From contig JANQBS010000054.1 in assembly GCA_033085395.1 (NCBI GenBank), positions 62,001-126,000 of the forward strand: 64,000 nucleotides of DNA, in the 5' to 3' direction. The notes below the pieces were generated by a model. That model did not search any database. It was not told the DNA's origin and was given only the letters and a program-made list of their open reading frames with translations. The stretch comes from Xanthoparmelia taractica. Its lineage: Eukaryota > Ascomycota > Lecanoromycetes > Lecanorales > Parmeliaceae. Each line of letters begins with the position of its first letter. Positions within the stretch are counted from its first letter, which is position 1. Position numbers and translations under genes: made by a program. Positions 1-10,982 of the stretch are shown here, one piece after another.

Positions 1-760
1 AGGCTTCGTCTTCGGGACCGACAAGCGAAAGTGCGACGTCCAGCTGCTAGAAAACCCAGACCCAGACAATAAATATGGCATAAGTAGACAGCATTTTCGT
101 ATCGATTTCAACTGGAAATCTGGATTGTTGAGGTTGAACAACATGTCGTCAACGAACGGCACTGGGATGACAGCCCCTTCAGTTAATAATGGTTTTCAGG
201 CGCTCAAGTACAATAACATGCACATGCTACACCCCGCGGAGCAAACCAAGGTCCATGTTGGTATACTTGTATTCGAAATCTCTTTCCCTATCCGTGGCAA
301 GTACCAGGGCCGTTACGACAGGAATTGGGACCTATACCGAAGAAGACACGGTGATAATGTTCCAGAAATCGACTCGCTGGCTATTAAGCCTGAGCTGGAG
401 GTTACACGTTTCGTGCAATACCGACAGGGCCGCCGGAGCGCCTACCTCTTACTTGATGAGATCGGCAAGGGGGAATTTGGCAGCGTCTGCAAGGCCAGTG
501 ACCATCGCACGGCGGAATTGTTTGCCGCCAAACAATTTTCGACGAGAAAGCCTGGATGGGATGCAAGAGCCTATTTGGAAATCGCAATATCTCAGAAGAT
601 CACACATGTAGGCGTTGTCACTCATCAGACCCTTGAGCTTTCACTGACGCATTTACAGCAGCACCTCGTGAGCTTTGTGGACTCGATCGATGATGGTGGA
701 GGACCTGTCCTCGTGATGGAATATATGCCGTTGGGCAACCTGACGGAGCTAGATAAAGTC

Positions 761-763
761 TAA
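761..763 (+). other. In-frame premature stop TAA inside the kinase domain
   Basis: The codon lies in the same frame as FHA and kinase sequence on both sides; flanking translation reads ELDKV-stop-KMSLGEMRTV. The only GT-AG span that would excise it (758-802, 45 nt) would also remove the start of the conserved helix before HRD, so a splice explanation is poor. CAA to TAA is a C-to-T change at a CpA. Confidence 0.85.
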
Positions 764-1318
764 AAGATGTCGTTAGGGGAAATGAGGACTGTCCTGCGCC
801 AGGCGCTACAAGCCCTAGCTTATCTACACGACGAGAAGAACATCACCCATCGCGATATAAAACCAGAAAACATTCTCGTACGGTCCAGAGCCCCAGAAAT
901 TTTTATCAAGGTGTGCGATTTTGGTCTTTCGACTGAAGAGAGAGACCTCACAACGAATTGTGGAACAAAGTTCTATGCTGCAGCGGAGATGTTTACCGGA
1001 TCTTACACTAATGCCGTGGACATTTGGGCGATCGGAGTGCTCAGCTACCAGTTCATCAAAGGTCTTCCCAAGTATTTGAAAACCTTTGATCCACAGAATT
1101 GGTCCAAGAGGATCCGTAAGACCGTAGACCGCGCAGACCGTGAGGGTAATGACCCGGTGTTGGCGTTGCTGAAGCGCATGCTCGAGCTGAAACCTATGGA
1201 TCGTCCTTCGGCAAAGGATTGTTTGTCAGACCCATGGATCGGGAGCGCAACACCACTCGTGCAATCAAAAACGAAGCAGACCAATGTAGGGCCAAGATCT
1301 CTGGAAATGACACCAAAA

Positions 1319-1321
1319 TAG
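1319..1321 (+). other. In-frame premature stop TAG after the kinase domain
   Basis: It lies in the same frame as the kinase upstream and the linker/KilA-N region downstream (EMTPK-stop-PTEIWNPP). It can be read as CAG to TAG. A candidate intron 1259-1321 (donor GTGCAA, acceptor AAATAG, phase 0, no good branch site) would remove it without touching a domain, so this one may not be a true stop. Confidence 0.65.
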
Positions 1322-2929
1322 CCAACAGAGATATGGAATCCTCCCACGCAGTTGGAGGGAGAAACATCAGATCCGACCGCGCCAGGTGTGCTACGGAAAC
1401 GCTTGCGATCTTCTGAATCCATCAATTCGAGGACGCAGCTATCAGGACGAGGCGTAAAGAAAATCCAGGTACACAAGAGTCTGGAAAGTAACGGTGAAAG
1501 ATTCTTGGCTGAAGAAAGGGATGAGCACGACGGCGGGCGCAGATCGACCAGAGGTCTGGGACGTTCTACTTGCACGCCGCACGTTGAGTATGAAGAGAAC
1601 ACCGCTCTCAAACCGGCTGGAAAGGGCCTTCCGAGAGTGCAAACCACGACGGGACAAAATGGCCAGAAGACAGTCTTTAAACCAGCAAGACCCTCTTCTA
1701 AGCAAGCTCTCCCTGCCGACGAAGATGTACCCAAGGTATGAAGTCCTTAATGTCTGTCGTGTCGGACCTGCAGCATGTGCTGACTGGTCATTGCCAAGGT
1801 GACAGAATTTGACGCCCGACATGTTCAGATGACAATCAATGGTCAACTGGTACTGATGCGGAAAAAAGACGGCTTTCTCAATGCAACACAGATAATTACG
1901 CTTGCTGAGAAAGACAAGAATAGGCGTAAAGCGATTCTTGACAAAATGAGGAAGCATACTGAAGTCGACGCTAAAATTCAGCGCGAAGGCTCCTGGGTCA
2001 ATCTCCCACACGCCCGAATCCTATGTAAGCATCTTGGATTGGAGCCGCAGCTTCAGCCGCTGTTAGAGTATGCACAGAGACTACAGGGTGATGATGTCGA
2101 AATGGCTATACCAACAGACCAAGATTATCTAGCAGGGACAGGAGTCTATCCATTCATCGCCGTCCCTGCGGATCCTGGACCTGTCATGGTTCGAACACTG
2201 GATTTCAAAGTCAACGCTACTCAAATTCTAAAAGTTGCTGGGCAAGAACACAAACTGCAGACGCTACTCGCACAAATAAGGCGACGTTACCCTGGGACCC
2301 GTGATTCTGTGCGTGGGCGATCGAAGTTTATTGGGACCTACGTGTGCTTCGATGTTGCAAAGGATTTATGTCGGAAGTATGGTCTAGCTGAGTTGGAATC
2401 GCGGATCCGACGCGTCTGTTTCAATGGGCAAGTTCTCCGAAAGACACTTGCCTCTGAAGGAATAGATGTTGACGCGCAGTCCAGTGATGTCGCCGACCAT
2501 ATAGGCGCGTCGTTTAGACCAGATTCCGCCCTACCACAAGAGTGGAGAGAAGGTCAGCAGACCGAGCCAATGCCCCTACCCGACAATTCCGATTCAGAAG
2601 ACGACCAAATTCACGGAAATGACCCAGATGAAGAACACCCGGTCTCGGACACGTCAGCCTCGGAGTCTAGCCTCAGCTCAAGTAAATCCTCTACAGAACG
2701 GGAAAACGAGCACTCATCCGCCCGGCTTGAAGCGGAATTGTCTTCATTAAGCCAGGATATGCCTCATTGCCTCAGGCAACAAGACTCTTCGTCACGACCC
2801 GCCAAGATCTCATATTATAAAAGTTGCGACTATGAGTCTCAATATTCGCGGTTGTCAATGGTCAAACCGGACTTGAAGCCGCCTAGTGGGACAGCGTCGC
2901 CGTACGGGAGTTTCACTGATATCTGTTGA

Positions 2930-4738
2930 TTCGAATTTAGCCTGTTGCATTGACTAATTCGCAATAAGGGCTAACAATGGGCTTGCTCCGATTCCAGATA
3001 TCACGTCTGTATGGTAGATATTATAGGTAGGTTAGACGATAAGGCATTACGAACCACCACTAGCATCTTCCCTTAATCGGACTCGAAGCCCCGTAAGAAA
3101 CGAATACTGCATATCTTAGACCGAACCGATGGCGTTGTATAGGGCTTGAATCCGCTTCAAAAGAGCCCCCCCTAATTATCGTCACTATGACTCTACACAG
3201 GCTGAATACAACATTGCAAAACAGGATCTCTTTTGACAAAAAGCACATATCTCAGTCCCAAAGTAATCTCCACATCATAGTACTTATATTACCATCACGA
3301 AACTTCATCGGTCGGTGCGAGCCGGTCCGCCCTATTACATGCTCGGTCTTTTGCCCTGAGACTCTTACAGCAGCAACACAACTTCCCTACCTTTCCTAAT
3401 CCATCTTTGGGCAGCAGCCTCTTACTCTACTTCTCCACGTCCTACTCCTCTACTTGTGCTGCTGCATCGCCCGTGGTCCTTGATTGAGCCTGTTCAAAAA
3501 GAAGTAGGCTGGTGGCAGTACCGTACCGCTAGCAAGGGCCACGACCAGGGAAGGCGGAGGGGTGGGGGGTGGTAGTTGCATTACGGATTTAGAATCGCCC
3601 GCTGACAGTGGGCAACATCATGGTTATTGAACTTGGAGCGCCACGTTCTACTTGATTGGACCCAAAAGGACCTCACACTACATACGGTGACCAGCAAATT
3701 CAAATCTTCTATGCTTTGAGGCTGGTTGTCGTCGTTTGAGGAGCAAAATCTAACTGGATCAGCCTCACAGCTGGACGAATCAATAGTCAGGATATTCGAA
3801 AGAAATGGTAGTCGACGTGGTACTTGTCAGCCTTGGTATGGACGTGGCTGAGTAGGAATGTAGTTGATTGAGTGACTATCTGAGTGTGTGTGTGTAGCAA
3901 CTATGGAATATGGAAGGAATATGGAGGCACTGCGCCAAGGCTGCTTAGTAACCGGCGCTAGTGCGGGCTATCTACCTTTCTATTGGCTGGATCCAACATG
4001 CTCAAATTCGTGTCATACAGCCTGTATCTGCAGGCTGACAGTACTTGTTTTGACTATACTGTCGTATTGGAGCAAAGGCGAAGCCTCCTCATTGCCTGTT
4101 CCTCTCCTGAAAGTGTTCGCGGACATAACGGACCCGCTCTCTCATACTACCCAATATGCGTGAGGACAAAAAAAGTTCGGCTTTTCAAAGTCTTCACATT
4201 TTGTTGTTCTCCTTTGTATAACCTCGGGCCTGGGGTCGCACAGGGGTATGGGGTTGAGTAGCACGTTCGTGATAGAGTAGGTCGGTGGCGAGTATGATGG
4301 ATATGCACGCTTGAATCCGCAGGTCTTCAGCCGTTGTTCATTTTACTTGGGCGCTTGCCCGCTCTCTCAGCATTCTGATCAGTCATCTAGACTACATATG
4401 CAACAGAAGCCACCGCCGTGCCCCTCCCCCCAAAAACTCCTTCGACGAAGCTCGTCAGCTTGAGGGCGATTGTCTCCGAATTGTAGCAGCCATCAAAATT
4501 CCGACTTGCCTGGTGTTTCTTAATTTAACTTGCCTTCTCCCTTGTCGTTTTCCTCGTCCTCGAGAGTGACAAGTATTTGGCAACACGCGTTCCAGTTTGA
4601 CTTTTGCCATTCTGGCCAGAGTTTGACGATCATGAGCATATGGTAATGGTCTTCAACACTGCCCGCGTATACAGGCACATTGAGCCACTACAATTTGTTC
4701 GATTAGAAAATATCCTTTTTTGAGATCAAGATGTTGGG
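2930..4738. other. Intergenic, no gene seen
   Basis: About 1.8 kb with only short, uncoordinated open frames and no recognisable domain. It contains a pyrimidine-rich tract at about 3370-3470, a G-rich patch at about 3550-3575 and a short TG run at about 3885-3896. No tRNA-like fold or inverted repeat was recognised. Confidence 0.5.
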
Positions 4739-6089
4739 TCAAAAGATAGGTGCGGAAGACAATGCATCCCAGCGACGTGTCTTGCGACTCGAATCAGGGC
4801 GAAGATGAGTAATTGACGGGCTGTGGGAGTAGCTTACAGGAATATGTGCAACGATTTCTCGAAAGCCGACCTGCTCGCCCCGAGACTCAAGTCGCTCGCA
4901 TACCCCAGCGCGGAACGTCTCGGCATTGTGTGCTTCAGCCAGGCCCATGATGAATCCAGGACCTTTGCGGTTGCCAGAAGGTGTCACTATGAAGAAGATG
5001 CGATCGTAGAGCTCAGGAGGAAAAACTACCAACGGGTGCTCTATTGTGGCGCAGCTCGAATTTGGGGACGGTAAATCGGACGTGGTAGGAGTCAAGCCTG
5101 TCCGATTGCCTCCCTCCATGGAGCGTGGAGAAGTTTGTGCTGAAAGCAACTCGGATGCTGGTGAGCTCGGGGAGACTCCGGAAGAACGGCGAAGGTTATA
5201 TTCACTCTCAGTGTGGGAAGCCTCAAAATCAGACTGAACCCGTCAGCAGCAGACCCTGTTGTTGCACAGAGACTCGTTGACCCACATTCAGCATAGTAGG
5301 ACGGGCAAAATGTTTTTGGAATAGATTCATCGCATGGCTGCTTGTTGGACTGGTCCCATGAGTGGTAGTCGGGCTTATGCCTCGGTCGTAAACAGGACGA
5401 GTAGGACAAACTCCAGGACGGGTCGGTCGGTTGGTCCAGAACGAAGATGTCGGGTTTTTGCCTTTTGCAGTCGGGGAATTGTAACCAGGCCTTGTATTCC
5501 AGTATACGGTGTCTGGATGTATACCACCAGGATTGGCAGCAGGGGATGTAGCATATACCGCAGGACCGACAGTAGCAGAGAAAGTAGATCCATCAGGAAC
5601 GCTTGAATGCACCAGTTCTGTATCGTGCATGTGTCCTATTTCGACGTGATCATTGGCAATGGAATATTCTTCATCTCCAATGTCTCCGCTGTCTTCTTGG
5701 TCGGTAATGTCCCCGTTCGGGCTGGCATCTGCCTCTCTCGCAGAAGTCAAATCTGTGGTCGTGTCAAGGAGAGACGCCGAACTGGCAGTAGGAGACTCTA
5801 GCAATGTGACGGGAGAGTTGGGCGATGTATTCTCCTTGTGAAGGACGTGCGCTGTCAGAGCGTTATGAAAGTTTGCTTTGGAATGACTCCAGAAATGTTT
5901 CCCACAGTCGTCACAGACAATGGAGTATTGCACTTCATCAACTTCTGAAGGTACTGCTTTCGTGTTAAGGCCGGCCTCAAGCTCTGCGGAAAACGGATTG
6001 CACCCACTGCGAGATTTGGTTCCAAGTCCTGGAAGCCAGTCCATCTGATCGTTTGACCCTATTGGTACCATAGTCGTGACAGTAAGCAA
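4739..6089 (-). CDS. Unknown protein with a C2H2-like zinc finger
   Basis: Likely exons: 6089-5240, 5157-4838, 4780-4739 (403 aa). The 82-nt intron 5239-5158 joins the frames in phase 1. The 57-nt interval 4837-4781 has a good GTAAGC donor and is in frame, so its splicing is optional for the reading frame. Residues about 58-82 read CDDCGKHFW...FHNALTAH, a Cys2His2-like finger. A long acidic, Ser/Thr/Asp-rich, probably disordered region follows, then a Pro/Thr/Arg-rich stretch with repeated 'P-T-R-P' and 'SPT' units. The C-terminal part (FPPELYDRIFFIV...FREIVAHIP) looks folded but I do not recognise it. A nuclear or nucleic-acid role is only a guess from the finger. Confidence 0.6.
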
Positions 6090-7144
6090 GGACGGATGGG
6101 GAGGTTGGAAGGAGAAAGATGTAAATCTGTGAGATGAGGTTGGCTGCTAGGAATCTTTATGGTGGTTGGGTCCCGCAGGCTCAACACATTTTCAAGGTGA
6201 AGAGCCAGGGTGTTGACGAAAGTGTCCCACGCTTCCAGCTAAGCAACACTGATAATGTGGGACAGAGGACATTGCCACAGACGCAGATGTCCGGCTCTTA
6301 CCCATTCTCCCGCGACTTCGACGGACCATATCCCTTCAAAAGCCAGCACAGAATGGTATCCTCCCCAAGAAAGCCTTCATGTCTCTGGATTCGGTGCTCC
6401 AAGGCAGCGACATAATTAGCTTGATACCAACGTACGAACACGGTCTTATGTATCGCGTCCCTAGAGCCCGGGCTCTCAGACTGCGAGAAAGCCGCGCTGT
6501 GCCTAATCTTGGTGGGACTGCATCTTCTCCGACAGTCAAGCATAATGGAAAACCAAATGGAAAAAGCTCCCATTGCCGGCCACAACGACACCTGATGCCC
6601 AGCTGTCTAGACAATTTCTCCCCGCCCTCCTGTTATCCTCACAAATGCTGCCGTCGAGAGCTTCCCATTCCCCTGGCATTCATAAGATAGAATCGAAGAA
6701 CATGTTGAGTCCCAGGACTAGCAAAGCTGCAACGAGCACCAGAGTATACCCTATGACTGTCTTCTCTCAACGTCCCCGGCCCCCTTGATATGTAAAAGGG
6801 GGTGTTGCGGTCGTTTAAAATTGTCTATTTTGTCGGCTGTGTGTCCTTGAGGCCGTGTACGAGGGCGTATAGGGCTGTAAGCTGTTCTAATTTCGGAATG
6901 GAAGGGAGCCCAACTGTTGCCAGTGAAATTCATGTTGGTGAATGGCGCTACGTGCCAGAGATCTAATACATGGTCACGTACAGCCGCATTCATCAGAAAG
7001 GTTTAGAAAAACCAGATATCATAAGGCGAGGATGGGAGGAAATCAAGTCATGACAGATATTCGAGACTGATACATACGATAACATAGGGAAGACGGTCGT
7101 AAAGCTTCATATTTCATTTGACCTTCTTTAGCTGCGCTCAATGC
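6090..7144. other. Intergenic, no gene seen
   Basis: Short open frames occur on both strands between 6134 and 6993, but none shows a domain, a coherent set of splice sites or a conserved-looking protein. The left part is the upstream region of the minus-strand zinc-finger gene. Confidence 0.45.
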
Positions 7145-8251
7145 TCAGACCAGCTTCGTGACCAACTTCCCCGTGTTTGCCCCTTCAAACAGACTCATCC
7201 AGGTTTTCGGAACATCCTCGAATTTAGTATCAACCACCGTCTCATTCTCCTCACCCACCTTGATCTTTCCCTCCTTCGTTGCCGTCACCAATTCCTTTAC
7301 AGCCTCCGGCCCTTTTCCTTCCGCGAGGAAGTCCATCACGATAAATCCCTTGATCTCGAGCCTATTCGAGATGACCTCGAACCAATTCTTTAGACCCGAC
7401 TTCTCACGTTTATTGTAATCAGTGATGGCCCCGCAAGCAGCGACCCTGCCTCCCTTCTTCATCCGCGTCAACATCAGATCGAGAATGTCGCCTCCGACGT
7501 TGTCGAAGTAGACCTCCACATAGCCATCGGTGGCCTTGATCAGGTCCTCCTTGAAACGTGACTTCTTGTAATTCAGACACACGTCGGCTCCCAAACTCTC
7601 GACCCATTTACATTTGTCATCACTCCCCGCCATTCCGACCACCTTCTTGCACCCCAGCATCTTCTTGGCAATCTGCACGACCATACTCCCGGTAGCACCC
7701 GCGGCTCCACTGACAACGACAGTGTCCCCCTTGCCCGCCCTTGCGATGATTTTTATGCCATAGTAAGCCGTCTCGCCGGTCATACCAAAAGCACCTAGAT
7801 AATGCGTAACGCTCAACCCCGGGATATCCTCGCAGGGCTGGCAATCCTTGGCATCGTGTACGGAATATTCCGCCCAGCCTGTTGTAGCCAGCACCTTGTC
7901 ACCCTTGCTATATTTTGACGACTTAGACTCGACGACCTCGGCGACGGATCGAGCGCGCATCACGTCACCTTCTGGAACTGGGGGGACGTAGAGGCGGTCG
8001 GGATTGACGCCTTTGGTGATCCAACCACGCTGAGCAGGGTCATTGGAAATGTAGAGGATCTTGAGCAGGACTTGATCTTCTTTCAAAGAAGGAAGAGGGG
8101 CAGTATTGAGGGTGAAAGTTTGATTGGGGCCGGAGAGTTCAGGGAAACCGGTAGGCTTGTTGGTCAGGATCCACTGACGGGTTTCGGTTGGGATGGACAT
8201 GGTGGAATGTGGGAATGTTTGAGCGAGCTTTTGGAGGCGACTTGTGGCCAT
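7145..8251 (-). CDS. NADPH-dependent medium-chain reductase (PTGR / leukotriene B4 dehydrogenase type)
   Basis: Single exon, 368 aa, zinc-independent MDR superfamily. The N-terminal GroES-like part contains LPSLKEDQVLLKILYISNDP and the family-typical 'DPAQRGW'. The Rossmann part has VVSGAAGATGSMVVQIAKK, an AxxGxxG nucleotide-binding loop, followed by SDDKCKWVESLGADVCLNYK and the conserved YFDNVGGDILD. Such enzymes reduce the C=C bond of enones and enals with NADPH. Two in-frame ATGs compete: 8251 and 8197 (MSIPTETRQW). Family alignment favours the second as the cytosolic start; the first adds 18 residues without acidic side chains (MATSRLQKLAQTF), which could act as a weak mitochondrial presequence. 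Substrate unknown. Confidence 0.9.
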   Translation of the reverse strand: MATSRLQKLAQTFPHSTMSIPTETRQWILTNKPTGFPELSGPNQTFTLNTAPLPSLKEDQVLLKILYISNDPAQRGWITKGVNPDRLYVPPVPEGDVMRARSVAEVVESKSSKYSKGDKVLATTGWAEYSVHDAKDCQPCEDIPGLSVTHYLGAFGMTGETAYYGIKIIARAGKGDTVVVSGAAGATGSMVVQIAKKMLGCKKVVGMAGSDDKCKWVESLGADVCLNYKKSRFKEDLIKATDGYVEVYFDNVGGDILDLMLTRMKKGGRVAACGAITDYNKREKSGLKNWFEVISNRLEIKGFIVMDFLAEGKGPEAVKELVTATKEGKIKVGEENETVVDTKFEDVPKTWMSLFEGANTGKLVTKLV

Positions 8252-8739
8252 TTATATAATAGAGATGAGGGTGAGTAATATGGCAAGATGACGTTATGCA
8301 TCTTGGGGTATTCTTTCTTTAACGCGCACTTACTTTGTACCTCGGTAAGTAGACGGCTGTTGAAAGAGGATATACACGAGGATTTTTGAGGGGAGCGGAA
8401 GGAGAATGAACAGAGACTGGTCAAGCGAACGGAGGACGACACCGATGCAGCCAAGATCTACCGAAATCCCGAGGTATCCGCAAACTACTTCTATGAGCTA
8501 CGGACAATCATAGTTATGATATGAAGCACGCATAAGGTACTAAGTAAGGAAACCTACCTTAGATTCATGTGCATACATCAAGTACTCCGTATGTGCGTCG
8601 GGAATGGCGCAAAGCCGATCCATCAACAATATGACAACGCACATACAGTAGAAAATATTTTTGACTAAAGTCATGCGCCAGGCCGTATATAGGACTCCAA
8701 ACTCAGTCCCAATGCATCCTGTTTCCCCCAGTCCTACCC
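8252..8739. other. Intergenic between the reductase start and the Gdt1-like gene 3' end
   Basis: Contains the reductase promoter region (8252 onward, minus strand) and the 3' flank of the Gdt1-like gene. I see no coding feature or clear regulatory motif. Confidence 0.4.
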
Positions 8740-10459
8740 TTATTCAACGTACATTGCCTCTATCAGGTAGATAACGCCAAATAGCAGGAATGCAAAACCA
8801 CCTCCCAGTGTTACTGCCCAAGTAGGTCAGCAGATGGTCAAATTTACAACGCACAGTAAGGTAGACTTGACTTACCAATCCTGAGGCTAACCCTACCAGC
8901 GATGGCCCTACCCCCAACAACCGCAATTGCAGTACAAATAGCATGCCCGCTCACTGCACCCCCGGTCACCCACCAGTAGTCCTGCCCGGCCGCCATGGCA
9001 ATCGTAGCAATTTGACTCCGATCGCCCCATTCGCCTAGCAAGGTCATTACGAAGGTTTGTACCCACGCCGGACTAAGCAACAATGAACACAGATTGTTCA
9101 CTCCTGCAAATACGCTTAGCATGGTCGAGCCTCTACTGGGTGAAGGACTTCGCGATCCATCGGGAGAAGACGGAGGAGAATCTGGAGGAGCAGGAAGACG
9201 GGTACTGGACCGCGTCTTGCGTGCATTCATCCGACCTGATTCAAGGATATATGGCGAAATCGAGGACCGTCGACGACCCATCTTACGAGCAAGCTCTTCC
9301 TTCTCTTCAAGCTCCAACTCAACTTCTTTCATCTCCTCGTTGACTCCTTGGTCTCGCGGAATAGAGTAACCTTCCTTCAGCATCTTCGCACCAAAAACAA
9401 GGAATAGTAGAGCCGCAAGGAGATTCGTATATTTCTTCGGAATGAGGGTAGGGACAGCGTGGCCCAGAACGGCAGAGAGAATCGTCATTGCAATGAGGGC
9501 GGTAAATGCGGCAGAGAAGACGATAAGTCGAGGGTGCTTCATCGCCATCAGGGCAGCGATCAAGAACGTTTTGTCGCCAATCTCGGAAAATATGATCATC
9601 GTAAGGGAGAGGACAAAGGAATGGAGCGGTTGGATGAGAGAAGCAGTATTACCGGTGAGCATGGGGATGGAAGGTGTGAAGGGCGCGAGAATTGCGAGAG
9701 GGTCGCTCTTGGACGCTGTTGCCGGAATAGGATGGGGAAGGTCATGAGGTTTATCAGGGAGGTCGGCAGGTTTCTTAGATAGATCTTTGTTAGCAACTTA
9801 TCCGAATTCGCCATTCGAACCATGAAACGTACCTCCAGCCCCCCAAGCTCTTTCTGCTTGTCTTTGTCTTCAGTCCCGGTCTCTTTACTTTTCTTGCCAT
9901 CATCCTTCGCAGCTTTTGGGTCAAGACTTTCTTGCTCGCTGTGAGGTAGTGGTGGGACCTCTTTTGGTGGATCTGGCTTCTTTTCTGACTTGGCACCGTC
10001 GGATTGAGTAGCCTTCCTATCCTTGTTCTTCTCTGATATGCCACCTTCGGTACCCCTCGTACCCTCCTTTGGTCCTGTCCTGTGCGGATCGTCCATCACA
10101 CCATCATTCGTTTCTGGTATCTTGGCGCCATCGCCAGTAGGCACTCCTTCCGGTACGGGCTTCTTGATATCTATATCTCCACTGTTCTCCTTGGCTTTCT
10201 TCCGGTCTCTTTCCGCACCAGTTTCTACGAAGGGTCCAAGGTGCGGTCGTCCATCTTTACCATCAACAGGAGCATCTTTGGTCCCAATTCCATCCACGCC
10301 CGGCTTGGAGGCTGGGTTGGCTGATAGATCAGGAGGTGGCCCTAATTCTTTTCCGTCTGTCGAGGCAACAGCTTCTTCCGAGGCCACAAAGGCCGTAGCA
10401 ACCGAGGAATAGGGGATCAATAAAAGTAGTAGTAAGGAGGGGAGCTGTCGTACCCTCAT
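8740..10459 (-). CDS. GDT1: Gdt1/TMEM165 (UPF0016) family Ca2+/Mn2+ transporter
   Basis: Exons 10459-9833, 9773-8876, 8813-8740 (532 aa); introns of 59 and 62 nt, both with CTAAC/CTGAC branch sites. The protein begins with a strong signal sequence (MRVRQLPSLLLLLLIPYSSVATAF). Then come about 185 residues rich in Lys, Glu, Asp and Pro, which would face the lumen, and then two UPF0016 halves. The signature ExGD(K/R)(T/S) is seen twice: SEIGDKTFLIAALMA and GEWGDRSQIATIAMA. A charged loop (EEMKEVELELEEKEELARK plus a Ser/Pro-rich stretch) separates the halves. The family is a Golgi H+-coupled Ca2+/Mn2+ antiporter supporting glycosylation. The start at 10459 was chosen because it begins the signal peptide; an ORF reaches further upstream (10555) but only adds basic residues before it. 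Divergent from the telomere-protein gene. Confidence 0.93.
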
Positions 10460-10982
10460 AGCTGTCAAAAATATGGTTTCAGCTAGACAATGCTGTGGAG
10501 AGGATGCAGGTCTCCTTCGCCTTCGCTGCAAGGGCAACTTGCAGGATATCAGCAAATGAGGCTATTCTGTCACATGGGCACTGAAATCTCCAAAAAGCCC
10601 GGGCAAGAAGTATAGAATAAGACGAATGGAAAGACGGCGAAGAGGATACAGTTGACAGGAGAAGTCTTGGTGTCATCTCAATCGAGAGTCGAGAGAACAG
10701 GTCACTGCGGCGTTTATGCTAGTACCCCTGGCTTATTCCGAACAGGCTTAGCGGCATCTGATTGGCTTAGTTTATTTTCTTCGTCGGTAAACCCTAAGGC
10801 GCTCAGACACTCAGCCCTAATCGCATCCATGTCACAGCAGAACATTGTTATTGTTGACTCGCGCTCTTTTGGCGACTTTGCTCGTCTTTTTTTAACATAT
10901 TCACTCATAATTGGGGTCGATGCTATGTTACTGCCACGGTAGAAACAGATAGCCAGGGCAAAGTATTCTGTCCAGTCCAACA
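10460..10982. promoter_or_regulatory. Shared divergent promoter region, Gdt1-like (-) / Taz1-like (+)
   Basis: 523 bp lie between the two divergent start codons. Open frames here (for example 10714-11001 minus) overlap the start of the telomere-protein gene and have no domain. I see no specific factor site that I can defend. Confidence 0.5.

Larger units (their letters stand above)
1..2929 (+). pseudogene. FHA - Ser/Thr kinase - double KilA-N (APSES) fusion, 5' truncated, two in-frame stops
   Basis: The frame is already open at base 2, so the 5' end lies outside the window. Exons by phase: 2-607, 659-1735, 1799-2929. Domain order: an FHA core (GFVFGTD near residue 1, ISRQHF, then NNMSSTNGTG); a CAMK/Rad53-like kinase with IGKGEFG, AAKQF, hinge VMEYMPLGN, HRDIKPEN (about 263), DFG and a GSYTNAVDIWAIGVL helix; a basic linker; then two KilA-N/APSES modules (about 563-650, 'KDGFLNATQII', and about 690-770, 'FKVNATQILKVA') and an acidic Ser-rich tail. 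The frame holds TAA at 761-763, inside the kinase between hinge and catalytic loop, and TAG at 1319-1321 just after the kinase. No credible intron removes the first; a weak 63-nt GT-AG interval (1259-1321) could remove the second. All other frame and domain signatures are intact, so this looks like a recently damaged gene. The fusion implies phosphopeptide binding, phosphorylation and DNA binding in one chain; that role is inferred. Confidence 0.8.

Noticed and set aside
758..802. 45-nt GT-AG interval that would splice out the first in-frame stop of the FHA-kinase gene
   Set aside because: It would delete conserved kinase helix sequence just before the catalytic loop, and no branch site is visible.
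1045..1734. 229-codon minus-strand frame opposite the kinase/linker
   Set aside because: Antisense shadow of a gene with clear domains on the plus strand; no domain or splice support of its own.
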